A DNA stretch of 64,000 nt from Actinoplanes teichomyceticus ATCC 31121 (GCF_003711105.1 NZ_CP023865.1:4489001-4553000); one strand, 5' to 3'; shown: positions 33,228 through 41,956, counted from the stretch's first letter. A program made the numbers and translations. Notes: generated by a model from the letters alone, not told the origin.

Positions 33228-34124
33228 TCAGGCGAGGCCGCGGGCGGCCTCGTCCAGGTGGGCCAGGAAGCGGGTGACCGCGGGCGGGGCGGTGCGGCCG
33301 GCCAGGGTGGCCGCGTACACACGCCGGACCGGGACGTCGTCCGGGTGCAGCCGCAGCAGCGTGATGTCGGCCGGGGCGCCGCGCGCGGCGAGCGCGGGGA
33401 CCAGGGTGACGCCGAGACCGGCCGCGACGCAGCCCAGCTTGCCGGTCCACTCGCCGACCGCGATGTCGATGCGGGGCCGGAACCCGGCGGCGGCGCTGTC
33501 GCCCAGCAACGTCTGCTCGGCACGCGGCGAGCTGGCGATGAAGGACTCGTCGGCCAGCTCGGCGAGGCGCACCGTGCGGCGGCGGGCCAGCCGGTGGTCC
33601 CGGGGCACCGCGACCAGCATCCGCTCGTCGAGCAGGGGGCGCAGGTCGAAGCGGCCCGCGTCGGGTGGGCCGCCCGGAGCCGTGCTGACCACCGCGACGT
33701 CGGCGTCCCCGGCGGCCAGTCGCTCCAGCAGCACCGGCGACATGCCCTCCACCAGCGACCAGGTGATCCCGGGGTGCGCCGTGCGGAACGACGCCAGGGC
33801 GCGCGGCACCAGCGCGGCCACCGCGGTCGCGAACGCGCCGACGCGCAACCGGCCCGCGTCGACGGAATCCAGCTCGTCGACCGCCTGCCGGGCGGCGGCC
33901 AGCCGGTCGAGGACCGCGTCCGTGTACGGAAGCAGGGCACGACCCTGCTCGGTGAGCGCGACGCCGCGCGGCAGCCGGTCCAGCAGCCGGGCACCGATCT
34001 CCGCCTCCAGGGCAGCGACCTGCCGCGACACGGCGGACTGGGTGAACCGCAGGTGGCGGGCGGCAGCGGTGATCGAGCCGAGGTGCGCGACCGTGCGGAA
34101 CACCTCGAGCAGCTGGGTCTCCAC
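33228..34124 (-). CDS. LysR-family transcriptional regulator
   Basis: 298 residues. The winged HTH is at residues 1-60 (LLEVFRTVAHLGSITAAARH; FTQSAVSRQVAALEAEIGAR), followed by the two-lobed inducer-binding domain (LRVGAFATAVAALVPRALA; RMLVAVPRDHRLARRRTVRL). It is divergent from the beta-hydroxyacid dehydrogenase/RidA pair (80-base gap), which it probably controls together with itself, as is usual for LysR genes. Inducer unknown. Start ATG 34124. Confidence 0.92.
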   Translation of the reverse strand: METQLLEVFRTVAHLGSITAAARHLRFTQSAVSRQVAALEAEIGARLLDRLPRGVALTEQGRALLPYTDAVLDRLAAARQAVDELDSVDAGRLRVGAFATAVAALVPRALASFRTAHPGITWSLVEGMSPVLLERLAAGDADVAVVSTAPGGPPDAGRFDLRPLLDERMLVAVPRDHRLARRRTVRLAELADESFIASSPRAEQTLLGDSAAAGFRPRIDIAVGEWTGKLGCVAAGLGVTLVPALAARGAPADITLLRLHPDDVPVRRVYAATLAGRTAPPAVTRFLAHLDEAARGLA

Positions 34125-34190
34125 CGAGCCATGCTATCCACGCATCGCAGCCATGCTTAACAGTCGCTGGTCGCATGGCTGGCGCTCACC

Positions 34191-34203
34191 TAGCGTTCCG
34201 GTC
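34191..34203 (+). promoter_or_regulatory. Leaderless -10 box in the LysR intergenic region
   Basis: TAGCGT, seven bases, then ATG 34204. Upstream, ATGCTTAACAGTCGC lies where a LysR site would be expected, but I cannot define a clean T-N11-A palindrome. Confidence 0.4.
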
Positions 34204-35016
34204 ATGACGGATATCGCGGTGCTCGGCACCGGACGTATGGGTGGCGCGCTGGCCGGTCGGCTGTGCGCGAACGGTCATCGGGTGACGGTCTGGAATCGCC
34301 ATCGCCAGCGCACCGCCGAGGCGGCCCGCGCGGGCGCCGGGGTGGCCGCGTCCGCCGCGGAGGCGGTGGCCGCCGCGGACCTGGTGATCACCATGCTCAC
34401 CGACGGCGGCGCCGTCGAAGCGGTGCTGTTCGGCCAGGGCGCCGCCACCGCCCTGCGGCCGGGCGCGGTGCTGGTGCAGATGTCCACGATCGGACCGGCG
34501 GAGACCGCCGCATTCCTCGGCCGACTCCCGGCCGGGGTGCACTTCGTGGACGCCCCGGTCGGCGGGAGCGTCGACGCGGTCGCGGCCGGCTCACTGACGG
34601 TGCTCGCCGGCGGCACGACCGAGGCGCTGCAGCGGGCCGAGCCGGTGCTGCGCGAGCTCGGCACGGTACGCCGGTGCGGTGACGTGGGCGAGGCCACCCG
34701 GGTGAAGCTGGTCCTGAACACGGCCTGGCTCACCGCGCTCGGCGCGCTGCACGACACGCTGGGCACCGCCGCCGCGCTCGGCCTGGACCGGCAGGTCACG
34801 CTGGAGCTGCTGGCCGCTGGACCGCTGGCCGGCGCGCTGCGCCGGGCGAACAGCGCCACGGCCGACTTCGCGGTCGCGCTGGCGGTCAAAGACCTGGATC
34901 TGACGTACGGCGAAACGCCCGACCGCCCGGTCGTCGCCGCCACCCGGCGGCTGCTGCACGACCTCCCGGACCAGGACGCTGACCTGGCCACCATCGTCGA
35001 TCTGGGGAACCGATGA
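34204..35016 (+). CDS. NAD(P)-dependent beta-hydroxyacid dehydrogenase (3-hydroxyisobutyrate dehydrogenase family)
   Basis: 270 residues. The Rossmann motif 'IAVLGTGRMGGALAGRL' opens the protein; 'VDAPVGGSVDAVAAGSLTVL' is the substrate-binding DxPVSGG-like loop; 'EATRVKLVLNTAWLTALGAL' contains the catalytic Lys in the GxGxxxKxxxN pattern. It oxidises small beta-hydroxyacids or reduces the corresponding semialdehydes or imines. Start at ATG 34204; the stop overlaps the RidA-like gene (ATGA). Divergent from, and probably regulated by, the LysR protein. Confidence 0.88.
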   Translation: MTDIAVLGTGRMGGALAGRLCANGHRVTVWNRHRQRTAEAARAGAGVAASAAEAVAAADLVITMLTDGGAVEAVLFGQGAATALRPGAVLVQMSTIGPAETAAFLGRLPAGVHFVDAPVGGSVDAVAAGSLTVLAGGTTEALQRAEPVLRELGTVRRCGDVGEATRVKLVLNTAWLTALGALHDTLGTAAALGLDRQVTLELLAAGPLAGALRRANSATADFAVALAVKDLDLTYGETPDRPVVAATRRLLHDLPDQDADLATIVDLGNR

Positions 35017-35420
35017 AGCTCACGCTGGACAATCCGCCCGGTGTCGCCGCGCCGTACGCGGACCGGTTAGCCAACGTCGCGCGCCTCGACCTGCCCGGCG
35101 GCGCGCTGCTCACCCTCGCCGGTCAGGTGGCGGTGGACGACACCGGCACGGTCGTCGCACCGGGCAATGCCGGCGCTCAGGCTGAACGGATCTTCGAGAT
35201 CATCGGCGGGCTGCTCGCCGCGCACGGGGCCGGTTTCCGCGACGTCCTGCACGTTCGGACGTTCATGATGGACCTGGCCGACCTGCCGGCCTACGCCGCG
35301 GTCCGCCGCCGGGTCTTCCCGGCCGACCCGCCGGCCAGCACGACCGTGCAGGTCAGCGGGCTGTTCCTGCCCGGCCTGGCGCTGGAGGTGGAGGTCACCG
35401 CAGCGGTCAGGAGCGGCTGA
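35013..35420 (+). CDS. RidA family protein (enamine/imine deaminase-like), non-canonical
   Basis: 135 residues, YjgF/YER057c/UK114 fold: 'LLTLAGQVAVDDTGTVV', 'AERIFEIIGGLLAAHGA', 'HVRTFMMDLADLPAYAAVRR' and 'VSGLFLPGLALEVEV'. RidA deaminates reactive enamine/imine intermediates. The Arg that normally precedes the LP (VARLP) is replaced here by Gly (VSGLFLP), so canonical deaminase activity is doubtful and the protein belongs with the Rid subfamilies of unknown activity. Overlaps the dehydrogenase by four bases, suggesting both handle the same amino-acid-derived metabolite. Its 3' end overlaps the converging arginase-like gene by 14 bases. Confidence 0.87.
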   Translation: MKLTLDNPPGVAAPYADRLANVARLDLPGGALLTLAGQVAVDDTGTVVAPGNAGAQAERIFEIIGGLLAAHGAGFRDVLHVRTFMMDLADLPAYAAVRRRVFPADPPASTTVQVSGLFLPGLALEVEVTAAVRSG

Positions 35421-36162
35421 CGAGGCGGGACAGCAGACGCGCCCGGGCTGCCTGCCGCGCCCCGTCGGCGGCCGGCCACCAGGGGCACGCCACGTGCATG
35501 GCGGCAACCCGGCCGGTGGCCGTCAGCCTCGCGCAGGCGGCCACCACGGCGTCGGTGGACGGCCCACCCGGCACCGGGAAGCGCAGGCCGGGCAGCTCAC
35601 CGGCGTCGACGACGTCCACATCGACATGCAGCACGAGCGGCCCCGGCGGGACGGTGGCCGCCCCGATCTCGGCAACCGGGAGCCGGCGGGTGGCGCTGGC
35701 CGCCAGGTAGGCGGCCTCGGCTGGGTCGAGGTCCCGCGCGTCCGCCAGCACCGCGCGCTCCGGTGAGACCGGGCGCAACCCGAACGCGTCGGCATACTTC
35801 CCCGGGTGCGCGCCGGTGACCAGGCGCAACGCCAGGCCGCCGAGGTACCCGGAGGTGCTGGTCTGCAGGGTGTGCACGTCGCCGTGCGCATCGAACCAGA
35901 CCACGGCCGGGTCCAGACCAGCCCGCTGCACACCGGCGATCACTCCGCCGGCCACCAGGCAGTCGCCGGACAGAACCAGAGGCACCGCACCATCCGCGAC
36001 CACCGGCGCTACCGCCACGGCGGTCGCGTCACACACCGCGGTGATCCTCGGCCACACGTCGCCGTCGGGAAACCGGGGCTCGACGGTCACGTCGGCGGGC
36101 ACCGGGATCTCGTCCTCCGCCAGCCGCTCGTCTTGGTGATACGGAACCAGGATCGTGGTCAT
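35407..36162 (-). CDS. Arginase/agmatinase/formiminoglutamase family protein
   Basis: 251 residues. Metal-binding signatures are 'VVWFDAHGDVHTLQTS' (DAHxD) and 'LVLHVDVDVVDAGELPG' (DxD). The first motif, normally GGDHS, reads SGDCLVAGGV, so one His ligand is replaced by Cys. The family hydrolyses guanidino-group substrates using a dimanganese centre. With the His missing, substrate and activity are uncertain. Shorter than most members (about 300). The gene converges on and overlaps the RidA-like gene; it is not co-directional with it. Confidence 0.8.
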   Translation of the reverse strand: MTTILVPYHQDERLAEDEIPVPADVTVEPRFPDGDVWPRITAVCDATAVAVAPVVADGAVPLVLSGDCLVAGGVIAGVQRAGLDPAVVWFDAHGDVHTLQTSTSGYLGGLALRLVTGAHPGKYADAFGLRPVSPERAVLADARDLDPAEAAYLAASATRRLPVAEIGAATVPPGPLVLHVDVDVVDAGELPGLRFPVPGGPSTDAVVAACARLTATGRVAAMHVACPWWPAADGARQAARARLLSRLVSRS

Positions 36163-36608
36163 CCCGGCAGCCTACGGGGGCGCGGCGGCGCGGATGGGGC
36201 GTGGCGGCGCGGCGGCGCCGACAGGCACGGCGGCGCCGACAGGCGCGGCGCCCGGCGGCGCGGACGGGGCGCGGCGGCGCGGACGCGGGCGGGGTGCGGG
36301 GCGGGGTGCAGGCGAGGTGCGGGGCGGGGCGCAGGCGAGGTGCGGGGCGCGGGCGGGGCGCGGCGGTGACACGGCGGCGCCGACGGGGCGCGGCGGCGCG
36401 GACGCGGGCGGGGTGCGGGGCGGGGTGCAGGCGAGGTGCGGCGGTGACACGGCGGCGCCGACGGGGCGCGGCGGGGCGGACGGGGCGCGGCGGCACCCGC
36501 GAAGCGCGGCCGCAACGGCGAGACGCAACGACACCAGCGAAGCAGGGCCACAACGACGCGGCAGCCACAACGGCGAAGCGCGGCCATACGGGCGGGGCAG
36601 GCACGTGC
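36163..36608. repeat. Low-complexity GGCGCGGCGGCG region
   Basis: 446 bases of extreme GC and strand bias (G-rich on the plus strand) built from GGGGCGCGGCGGCG and GGGGTGCAGGCGAGGTGCGG variants. Long open frames appear on both strands only because stop codons cannot form; none has a start with a ribosome site or normal amino-acid composition. The promoter of the arginase-like gene must lie at its left end. G-runs could form quadruplexes. Confidence 0.75.
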
Positions 36609-37466
36609 TCATCGCACGGCCTCGTCGAGCGCCGCCGGAAACTCCTCGACGCCGAGAACCCGCAGCAGCTCCAGGCGCTGCCGGGCCTCATCGTCGGCCG
36701 GCGTGAGCACCAGTAGTTGCTGGCCCAGGTCCGGGGTCATCAGAGTCTCGCAGTCCATGGTCAGCCGGCCCACCCGCGGGTGCCGGAAGGTCTTCCGGTC
36801 GGCACGCCGGACCTTCACCTGGTGCTCGGCCCAGAGGCGGCGGAAGTCCACGCTGGCCGCCTGCAGCCGCTCGACAAGGCGGGTGACCACCGGGTCCCCG
36901 GGACGACGGCCGGCTGCCGCACGCAGGTCGGCCACATACTGCCGGGCGTGATGCTCCCATTCCTGCGGCGGGTTGAAGTCGCGGACGGCCGGCTCGGTGA
37001 ACCAGCGGTAGATCAGGTAGCGGCGGTCGCCGGTGAAGCTCGTCAGGTCTCCGGCCAGCAGGATCGAGGCGCGGTTCTGCGCGAGCACCTCGCCCAGGTC
37101 GGAAATGACCAGCGCGGGAGCGTCGCCAAGCAGATCGAGCATGCGCACCAGGCCGGCGCGTGCGATCCGCGCCGCGCCGTCGGCGGGCGGCGGCTGGTGC
37201 CCGGCGAGGCGGAACAGATGATCGCGCTCGTCGTCGGAAAGGCGCAGGGCCCGGGCCAGCGCGGCCAGCAGCTGGGTCGAGGGCTGGCTGCTGCGGCCCT
37301 GCTCCAGGCGGACCACATAGTCCACCGACATGCCGGCGAGCAGCGCCACCTCTTCCCGGCGCAGGCCGGTGGTGCGGCGCCGGGAGCCGCTGGCGATACC
37401 CACCTCGGCCGGACGGATCGCCGCACGGCGGCGGCGCAGGAAATCGGCGAGCTCGTCACGCTGCAT
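36609..37466 (-). CDS. XRE/MmyB-type transcriptional regulator
   Basis: 285 residues. HTH at about 5-75 (LADFLRRRRAAIRPAEVGIA; TGLRREEVALLAGMSVDYVV) followed by the MmyB ligand-binding domain (SDLGEVLAQNRASILLAGDL; RYLIYRWFTEPAVRDF; RRLWAEHQVKVRRADRKTFR; HPRVGRLTMDCETL). In related actinobacterial loci such regulators control the divergently transcribed oxidoreductase. Here the divergent gene is an aldo/keto reductase 102 bases away, a likely target. Start ATG 37466. Confidence 0.92.
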   Translation of the reverse strand: MQRDELADFLRRRRAAIRPAEVGIASGSRRRTTGLRREEVALLAGMSVDYVVRLEQGRSSQPSTQLLAALARALRLSDDERDHLFRLAGHQPPPADGAARIARAGLVRMLDLLGDAPALVISDLGEVLAQNRASILLAGDLTSFTGDRRYLIYRWFTEPAVRDFNPPQEWEHHARQYVADLRAAAGRRPGDPVVTRLVERLQAASVDFRRLWAEHQVKVRRADRKTFRHPRVGRLTMDCETLMTPDLGQQLLVLTPADDEARQRLELLRVLGVEEFPAALDEAVR

Positions 37467-37568
37467 GTCCCCATCGTCCCCGGGTGCGACGGGCTCAGCC
37501 AGGGAGCGGCTCTCCCACGATAAGCGCTCCGCTCCCACACGCCGCCGCCCCGGCGCAGGCTGGACGGC

Positions 37569-38564
37569 ATGCAGACACGAACCTTGGGAAACACCGGTCC
37601 GACCGTCTCCGCCCTCGGCCTGGGCGCGATGGGCATGTCGAACGGCGCGTACGGCGCCGCCGATCGCGCCGAGAGCATCGCCACGGTGCACGCCGCGCTG
37701 GATGCCGGCGTCACCCTGATCGACACCAGTGACCACTACGGCGCCGGCCACAACGAGATGTTGCTGGCCGAGGCGCTGCGCGGCCGGGACCGCGACAGTT
37801 ATGTGCTGAGTGTCAAGTTCGGCGCGCTGGTGGGGCCGGGCGGCGGGTTCAACGGGCAGGACGGCCGGCCGGTGGCGGTGAAGAACCTGCTGGCCCACTC
37901 GCTGACCCGGCTGGGCGTCGACCACATCGACATCTACCGCCCGGCCCGGCTGGATCCGGCGGTGCCGATCGAGGAGACGGTCGGCGCGATCAAAGAGATG
38001 ATCGACGCCGGGTATGTGCGGCACGTCGGCCTCTCCGAGGTTGGTGCCGACACGATCCGCCGGGCGCACGCTGTGCATCCGATCGCCGACCTACAGATCG
38101 AGTATTCGCTGGTGTCGCGCGCGGTGGAGGCGCAGGTGCTGCCGACGTTGCGCGATCTGGGGATCGGGCTGACGGCGTACGGGGTGCTCAGCCGGGGTCT
38201 GATCTCCGGGCACTGGAACGCCACGGAGCCGCGCCCCGGCGACCACCGGACCCACCTGCCCCGGTTCTCCGGCGAGAACGTGCGGCACAACCTGGCCCTG
38301 GTGGAAGGCCTGCGCCAGGTCGCCGAGGCGAAGGGCTGCACGGTCGCGCAGCTGGCCATCGCCTGGGTGGCCGCGCAGGGCGCGGACATCGTGCCGCTGG
38401 CCGGCGCGCGCACCCGCTCACGGCTGGCCGAGGCGCTGCCGGCGCTGGATCTCACGCTCACCCCCGAGGACCTGGCCGAGATCGAGCGGGCGGTGCCGAA
38501 GGGCGCGGCACGCGGCGACCGCTACCCCGCCGCCCTGATGTCCGGCGTCGGCGTCGGCAACTGA
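37569..38564 (+). CDS. Aldo/keto reductase (divergent target of the MmyB-type regulator)
   Basis: 331 residues. Asp/Tyr in 'TLIDTSDHYGAGHNEMLLAE', Lys in 'YVLSVKFGALVGPGG' and the coenzyme site 'DIVPLAGARTRSRLAEAL' are present. The usual catalytic His strand reads 'HIDIYRPARLDPAVPIEETV', with Pro-Ala in place of the His; this variant is characteristic of one AKR subgroup and does not by itself mean inactivity. NADPH-linked carbonyl reduction in the cytosol; natural substrate unknown. Regulation by the divergent MmyB-type protein is inferred from arrangement. Confidence 0.88.
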   Translation: MQTRTLGNTGPTVSALGLGAMGMSNGAYGAADRAESIATVHAALDAGVTLIDTSDHYGAGHNEMLLAEALRGRDRDSYVLSVKFGALVGPGGGFNGQDGRPVAVKNLLAHSLTRLGVDHIDIYRPARLDPAVPIEETVGAIKEMIDAGYVRHVGLSEVGADTIRRAHAVHPIADLQIEYSLVSRAVEAQVLPTLRDLGIGLTAYGVLSRGLISGHWNATEPRPGDHRTHLPRFSGENVRHNLALVEGLRQVAEAKGCTVAQLAIAWVAAQGADIVPLAGARTRSRLAEALPALDLTLTPEDLAEIERAVPKGAARGDRYPAALMSGVGVGN

Positions 38565-38871
38565 CCCCAGGCCGCCGCGCCGGCCCGGCGCGTCATGGGG
38601 AGGCGCGGTCCGCGTCGGCTCACGGCCGATCCTTCCGGTACGACGTCGGAGCCCTTCGGAGCAAATTCCGTCCCCAGGCGAACCCCGGCCAGGCGAGCAC
38701 CGTGAGTTGAACAGCCCCATCCGCAGACGGTTCCCCCCGACCGGGCGGGCACCGTGAGCTCAACAGCCCCATCCGCAGACGGTTCCCGACCCCCGGCCAG
38801 GCGAGCACCGTGAGTCGGACAACTCCGTCCGCAGGCGGGGCCAGGCCCCACCGAGGTCGTCGCGTGCGCCC
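38565..38871. repeat. 52-56 bp tandem repeat, three clear copies plus a degenerate one
   Basis: Copies begin GGCGAGCACCGTGAG at 38692, GGCGGGCACCGTGAG at 38744 and GGCGAGCACCGTGAG at 38800; each continues with a (AACA)GCCCCATCCGCAGACGG-like segment. A worn copy precedes at about 38655. The array fills the gap between convergent genes (AKR and AI-2E permease) and carries no supported gene. Confidence 0.85.
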
Positions 38872-40209
38872 TCAGCCCCGTGCCGACGCCACCGACGTGC
38901 TCACCGGGGGCGGATTGGCGGGGTCGGCCTCGCGACGTGCCTCCTCGGCTCGGTCCTGCGCCTCCTCCAGCTGCTCGTCGGTCGGCTCGGTGCCGGGCGG
39001 CTCACGGTCCGGGGTGGGCTCCCCGGACGGATGGTGCACCAGGTAGCGGATCGCGGTGTTCAGCACCGCGAGCAGCGGCACCGCGATCAGACCACCGATG
39101 ACACCGGCCACCACGACGCCGCACGCGATCGCCAGGATCACCGACAGCGGGTGCAGCGCCACCGCGCGGCCCATGATCAGTGGCTGTAGGACGTGGCCCT
39201 CCAGCTGCTGGACCGCGATCACCACGGCGAGCACGCTGATCGCGGTCACCGGGCCGTTCGCCACGAGCGCGACCAGCACCGCTACCGCGCCGCTGAGGGT
39301 CGCGCCGACGACCGGGACGAAGGCGCTGAGGAAGACCAGCGCGGCCAGCGGCACCGCCATCGGCACGCGCAGAACGAGAAGGCCGATGCCGATGCCGACC
39401 GCGTCGACGAACGCGACCAGCACGGTGGCCCGCACGTACGACACCAGGGTGTGCCACGAGTAGTGCCCGGCGCGCGCGGTAGGCACCCGGGCCTCGCGCG
39501 GCAGCAGCCGGCACAGGAACGACCAGATCTGCCCGCCGTCACGCAGGAAGAAGAACAGTGTGAACAGCACGAGGAAGAAGCCGGTCACCACCTCACCCAC
39601 GGTCGCCGCCGTGTTCAGCGCCCCGGTGGTGATCGATCCCTGGCTGGCGGTGACCGACTCGCGGATCCGGTCGACGTACTGGCTCAGCTGTGCGTCGGTG
39701 ACGTGCAGCGGGCCGCGTTCCAACCACCGCTGGACCTCGGCGATGCCGTCGCTGACCTGCGAGGAGAGGTTGTCGAACTGGTTGAGGAAGGTGCGCACGA
39801 TCAGCCCGAGACCGCCGAAGACCAGCACCAGCGCGGCGATCAGCACCAGCCCGGCGGCCAGCGACCGGGACATGCCGCGCCGCACCAGCGCGGCGCTGGC
39901 CGGCTGGAAGAGCGCGGCCAGCAGCAGCGCGACCGCGACCGGGATGAGCACCACGTGCAGCAGCGCGATCACCCGCAGGAACAGGTACGTGGCGACGACG
40001 AACAGGATGAAACGCCAAGCCCAGGCGCCAGCCGTGCGGACTCCGCTGGGCAGCACGTCAGCGCTGGACGATCGGTTGTTGACCACCACCACGGGCGGCG
40101 CGGTGTCCTGCAGGTCCGGCCCCACCGTGAACGGCGGTGGCGCGTTACGGTTCGCCGCCGCGGCGAGTGTGGCCCGGGTACGCTCCCGGACCGTCTGTGT
40201 CCAGCTCAT
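38872..40209 (-). CDS. AI-2E family transporter (UPF0118/PerM-type permease)
   Basis: 445 residues, polytopic membrane protein. About eight helices, the first near 62-85 (FILFVVATYLFLRVIALLHV), the last near 385-405; an amphipathic soluble region lies between helices 3 and 4 (QFDNLSSQVSDGIAEVQRWL). Family signatures: 'FLLFT..FFLRDGG', 'SAFVPVVGATLSG' and 'LEGHVLQPLIMGRAVALHPL'. Members export or translocate small solutes, including the signal AI-2 in some species and ions in others; substrate here unknown. The acidic C-terminus is cytosolic. ATG 40209 with AAGGGGAAG upstream. Divergent from the next gene. Confidence 0.9.
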   Translation of the reverse strand: MSWTQTVRERTRATLAAAANRNAPPPFTVGPDLQDTAPPVVVVNNRSSSADVLPSGVRTAGAWAWRFILFVVATYLFLRVIALLHVVLIPVAVALLLAALFQPASAALVRRGMSRSLAAGLVLIAALVLVFGGLGLIVRTFLNQFDNLSSQVSDGIAEVQRWLERGPLHVTDAQLSQYVDRIRESVTASQGSITTGALNTAATVGEVVTGFFLVLFTLFFFLRDGGQIWSFLCRLLPREARVPTARAGHYSWHTLVSYVRATVLVAFVDAVGIGIGLLVLRVPMAVPLAALVFLSAFVPVVGATLSGAVAVLVALVANGPVTAISVLAVVIAVQQLEGHVLQPLIMGRAVALHPLSVILAIACGVVVAGVIGGLIAVPLLAVLNTAIRYLVHHPSGEPTPDREPPGTEPTDEQLEEAQDRAEEARREADPANPPPVSTSVASARG

Positions 40210-40275
40210 CGACTTCCCCTTCGGTTGCAGCCTCGATGCCCGGGGACGTGCGATTTCATGCTTGATCAGTCGGAC

Positions 40276-40287
40276 TAAGGTCACCGC
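40276..40287 (+). promoter_or_regulatory. Leaderless -10 box
   Basis: TAAGGT, six bases, then ATG 40288; no ribosome site. Confidence 0.5.
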
Positions 40288-40968
40288 ATGTGGCGGATCG
40301 TGCGGTTGGTGCTGGTAGCGGCTTGGCTGACCGCGGCGGTGGCGGCCTGGTGGGGCGCGCCCCGCGAAGCCGCGGCCGAGCGGGCCGTGGCCGACGTCGA
40401 GGCCGGGCGGGTGGTCGCGTACCAGTGGGGTGACCACTGGTCGGACGACGCCCCGGACCGGTGGTTCTCGGTGCCGTCGCTGAGCTCGTCCACCAGCCAG
40501 CGCTCCTGGTACGCGTGGCGCACGCCGGACGGCCGGACGCACTGGACCGATACCGGAGGCGCACCCGAGGTCGCCGATCGGCTGCGCGCCTCCGGGCCGG
40601 AGTCGCGCTCCGGTGACGTCACCCCGCTGAGCACCCTGATCAACGGGATCGGCCTGCTTTTCACCGTGGTCTTCCTCGGCGTGATCCTCGCCGGGCCGGC
40701 TCCGCTGACCGGCACCCGGTGGTACTGGTTCTGGCTGTTCGCGCTGGTGCCGTTCGGGCTCGGCCTGCTCTACTGGACGTTCCGCGACGTGCCGTGGACC
40801 AGGCCGCGGCAGGTGCCGCCGCCCACGCCGGACGGCGCCGAGCACCGGCTGCGCGGCTTCCGCGGCCTGATCGCCGCCGCCCTGGTCTCGGCGGGGGTGT
40901 CCCTGCTCCTGGTGCTGCTCACCATGCTGTTGGGCGAGCGCTGGGTGCCCGAGCTGCTGTCCCCATGA
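40288..40968 (+). CDS. Hypothetical membrane protein
   Basis: 226 residues. Helices near 5-23 (VRLVLVAAWLTAAVAAWW), 115-135 (LINGIGLLFTVVFLGVILAG), 145-163 (WYWFWLFALVPFGLGLLYW) and 195-217 (LIAAALVSAGVSLLLVLLTM). The region between helices 1 and 2 (about 90 residues, rich in Trp, Asp and Ser) is probably outside. No family recognised. Leaderless start supported by TAAGGT six bases upstream. Followed by tandem repeats, with no co-directional partner. Confidence 0.7.
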   Translation: MWRIVRLVLVAAWLTAAVAAWWGAPREAAAERAVADVEAGRVVAYQWGDHWSDDAPDRWFSVPSLSSSTSQRSWYAWRTPDGRTHWTDTGGAPEVADRLRASGPESRSGDVTPLSTLINGIGLLFTVVFLGVILAGPAPLTGTRWYWFWLFALVPFGLGLLYWTFRDVPWTRPRQVPPPTPDGAEHRLRGFRGLIAAALVSAGVSLLLVLLTMLLGERWVPELLSP

Positions 40969-40982
40969 GGATGAGCGACGCC

Positions 40983-41240
40983 CCAAGTCCGGCCGACGCC
41001 GGACGAACACCACTCACCCATGACGCTCCCCGACCCGCGCGTCACAAGCCCGGCCGGTACCGGACCGAACACCGCTCACCCAAAGCCGCTCCCCCGACCC
41101 GCGTGCCACAAGCCCGGCCGGTACCGGACCGAACACCGCATACCCAAGCCATTCCCCCGACCCCGCGACCCGGCCGCCACAAGCCCGCTCATACCAGACC
41201 AAACCACATATCCCCGCATCCGCGCGGCATGCGCCCGGGA
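40983..41240. repeat. 64-71 bp degenerate tandem repeat between convergent genes
   Basis: CACAAGCCCGGCCGGTACCG begins copies at 41043 and 41107; a third, shortened copy starts at 41178 (CACAAGCCCGCTCATACCAG) and a worn copy precedes at about 40983. Each continues with GGACCGAACACCGC and CTCCCCCGACCC. No gene supported inside. Confidence 0.85.
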
Positions 41241-41912
41241 TCAGAGCGCCGCCAGGATCCGGGCCAGTTCGGCCGGGCGGGTCAGCATCGGCCAGTGCCC
41301 GGACTCGATGTCGACCAGGTCGACGTGCTTGGCGCGGGAAAGCTCGGGCAGCCTGCCCGCGGTGATCCACTCGCGGGCCTGCTCCGGGGAGTACTCCGGG
41401 CAGATCATCACCACGGGCACGTCGTACCGCCGCTGGTCGGTGTACCGGATGCGGCCCCGGGCGACGCCCTCCGGGACCGGGACGGCCCCGGACTCGAACT
41501 CCTGGCGTGCCCGCTCGTCCAGGTCCGCGGAGTCCGGTCCGTCGAACGCCGCCCAGCCGGGGAACGGCATCCACCCCTCGCTGATCTCGAAGAAGTCGCC
41601 GTAGCTCTGGCCGTCCTCGCGCGGGTATCCGCCGATCATGGCCACCCGCGACACCCGCTCCGGGCGCGCGTCGGCCGCCAGCCAGGCCAGCCCGCACGCG
41701 GCCGAGTGTCCGGCCACGACGGCCGGGCCGGGCGCCGCGTCGACCGCGGCGAGGACCGCCGCGACCTGGTCCTCGAGGGTCGCCGACCGGTGCACGGGAA
41801 GGGTCACCGCGACCGCGTCGCGGCCCCGCGCGGCCAGCTCGGCGACGACATCGTGCCACCTCGCCGGGTCCAGCCACAGGCCACCGACGAGGACGATCCG
41901 TTCTGCAGTCAT
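41241..41912 (-). CDS. Alpha/beta hydrolase (esterase EstC-like)
   Basis: 223 residues. 'IVLVGGLWLDPARWHDVV' forms the oxyanion loop, 'VVAGHSAACGLAW' carries the Ser (GHSAA rather than GxSxG), Asp is in 'ICPEYSPEQARE' or nearby and His in 'DIESGHWPML'. This fits the compact alpha/beta hydrolases annotated in actinomycetes as esterases; substrate unknown. Divergent from the WYL regulator (44-base gap), which may control it. Confidence 0.85.
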   Translation of the reverse strand: MTAERIVLVGGLWLDPARWHDVVAELAARGRDAVAVTLPVHRSATLEDQVAAVLAAVDAAPGPAVVAGHSAACGLAWLAADARPERVSRVAMIGGYPREDGQSYGDFFEISEGWMPFPGWAAFDGPDSADLDERARQEFESGAVPVPEGVARGRIRYTDQRRYDVPVVMICPEYSPEQAREWITAGRLPELSRAKHVDLVDIESGHWPMLTRPAELARILAAL

Positions 41913-41956
41913 GCAAGCAACCTAGAGCCCATTCCGGACGATCGGCTTCCGGTACT

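Noticed and set aside
36155..36706. Several long open frames in the low-complexity region, both strands
   Set aside because: Ala/Arg/Gly/Pro only, no stops because of base composition, no ribosome sites.
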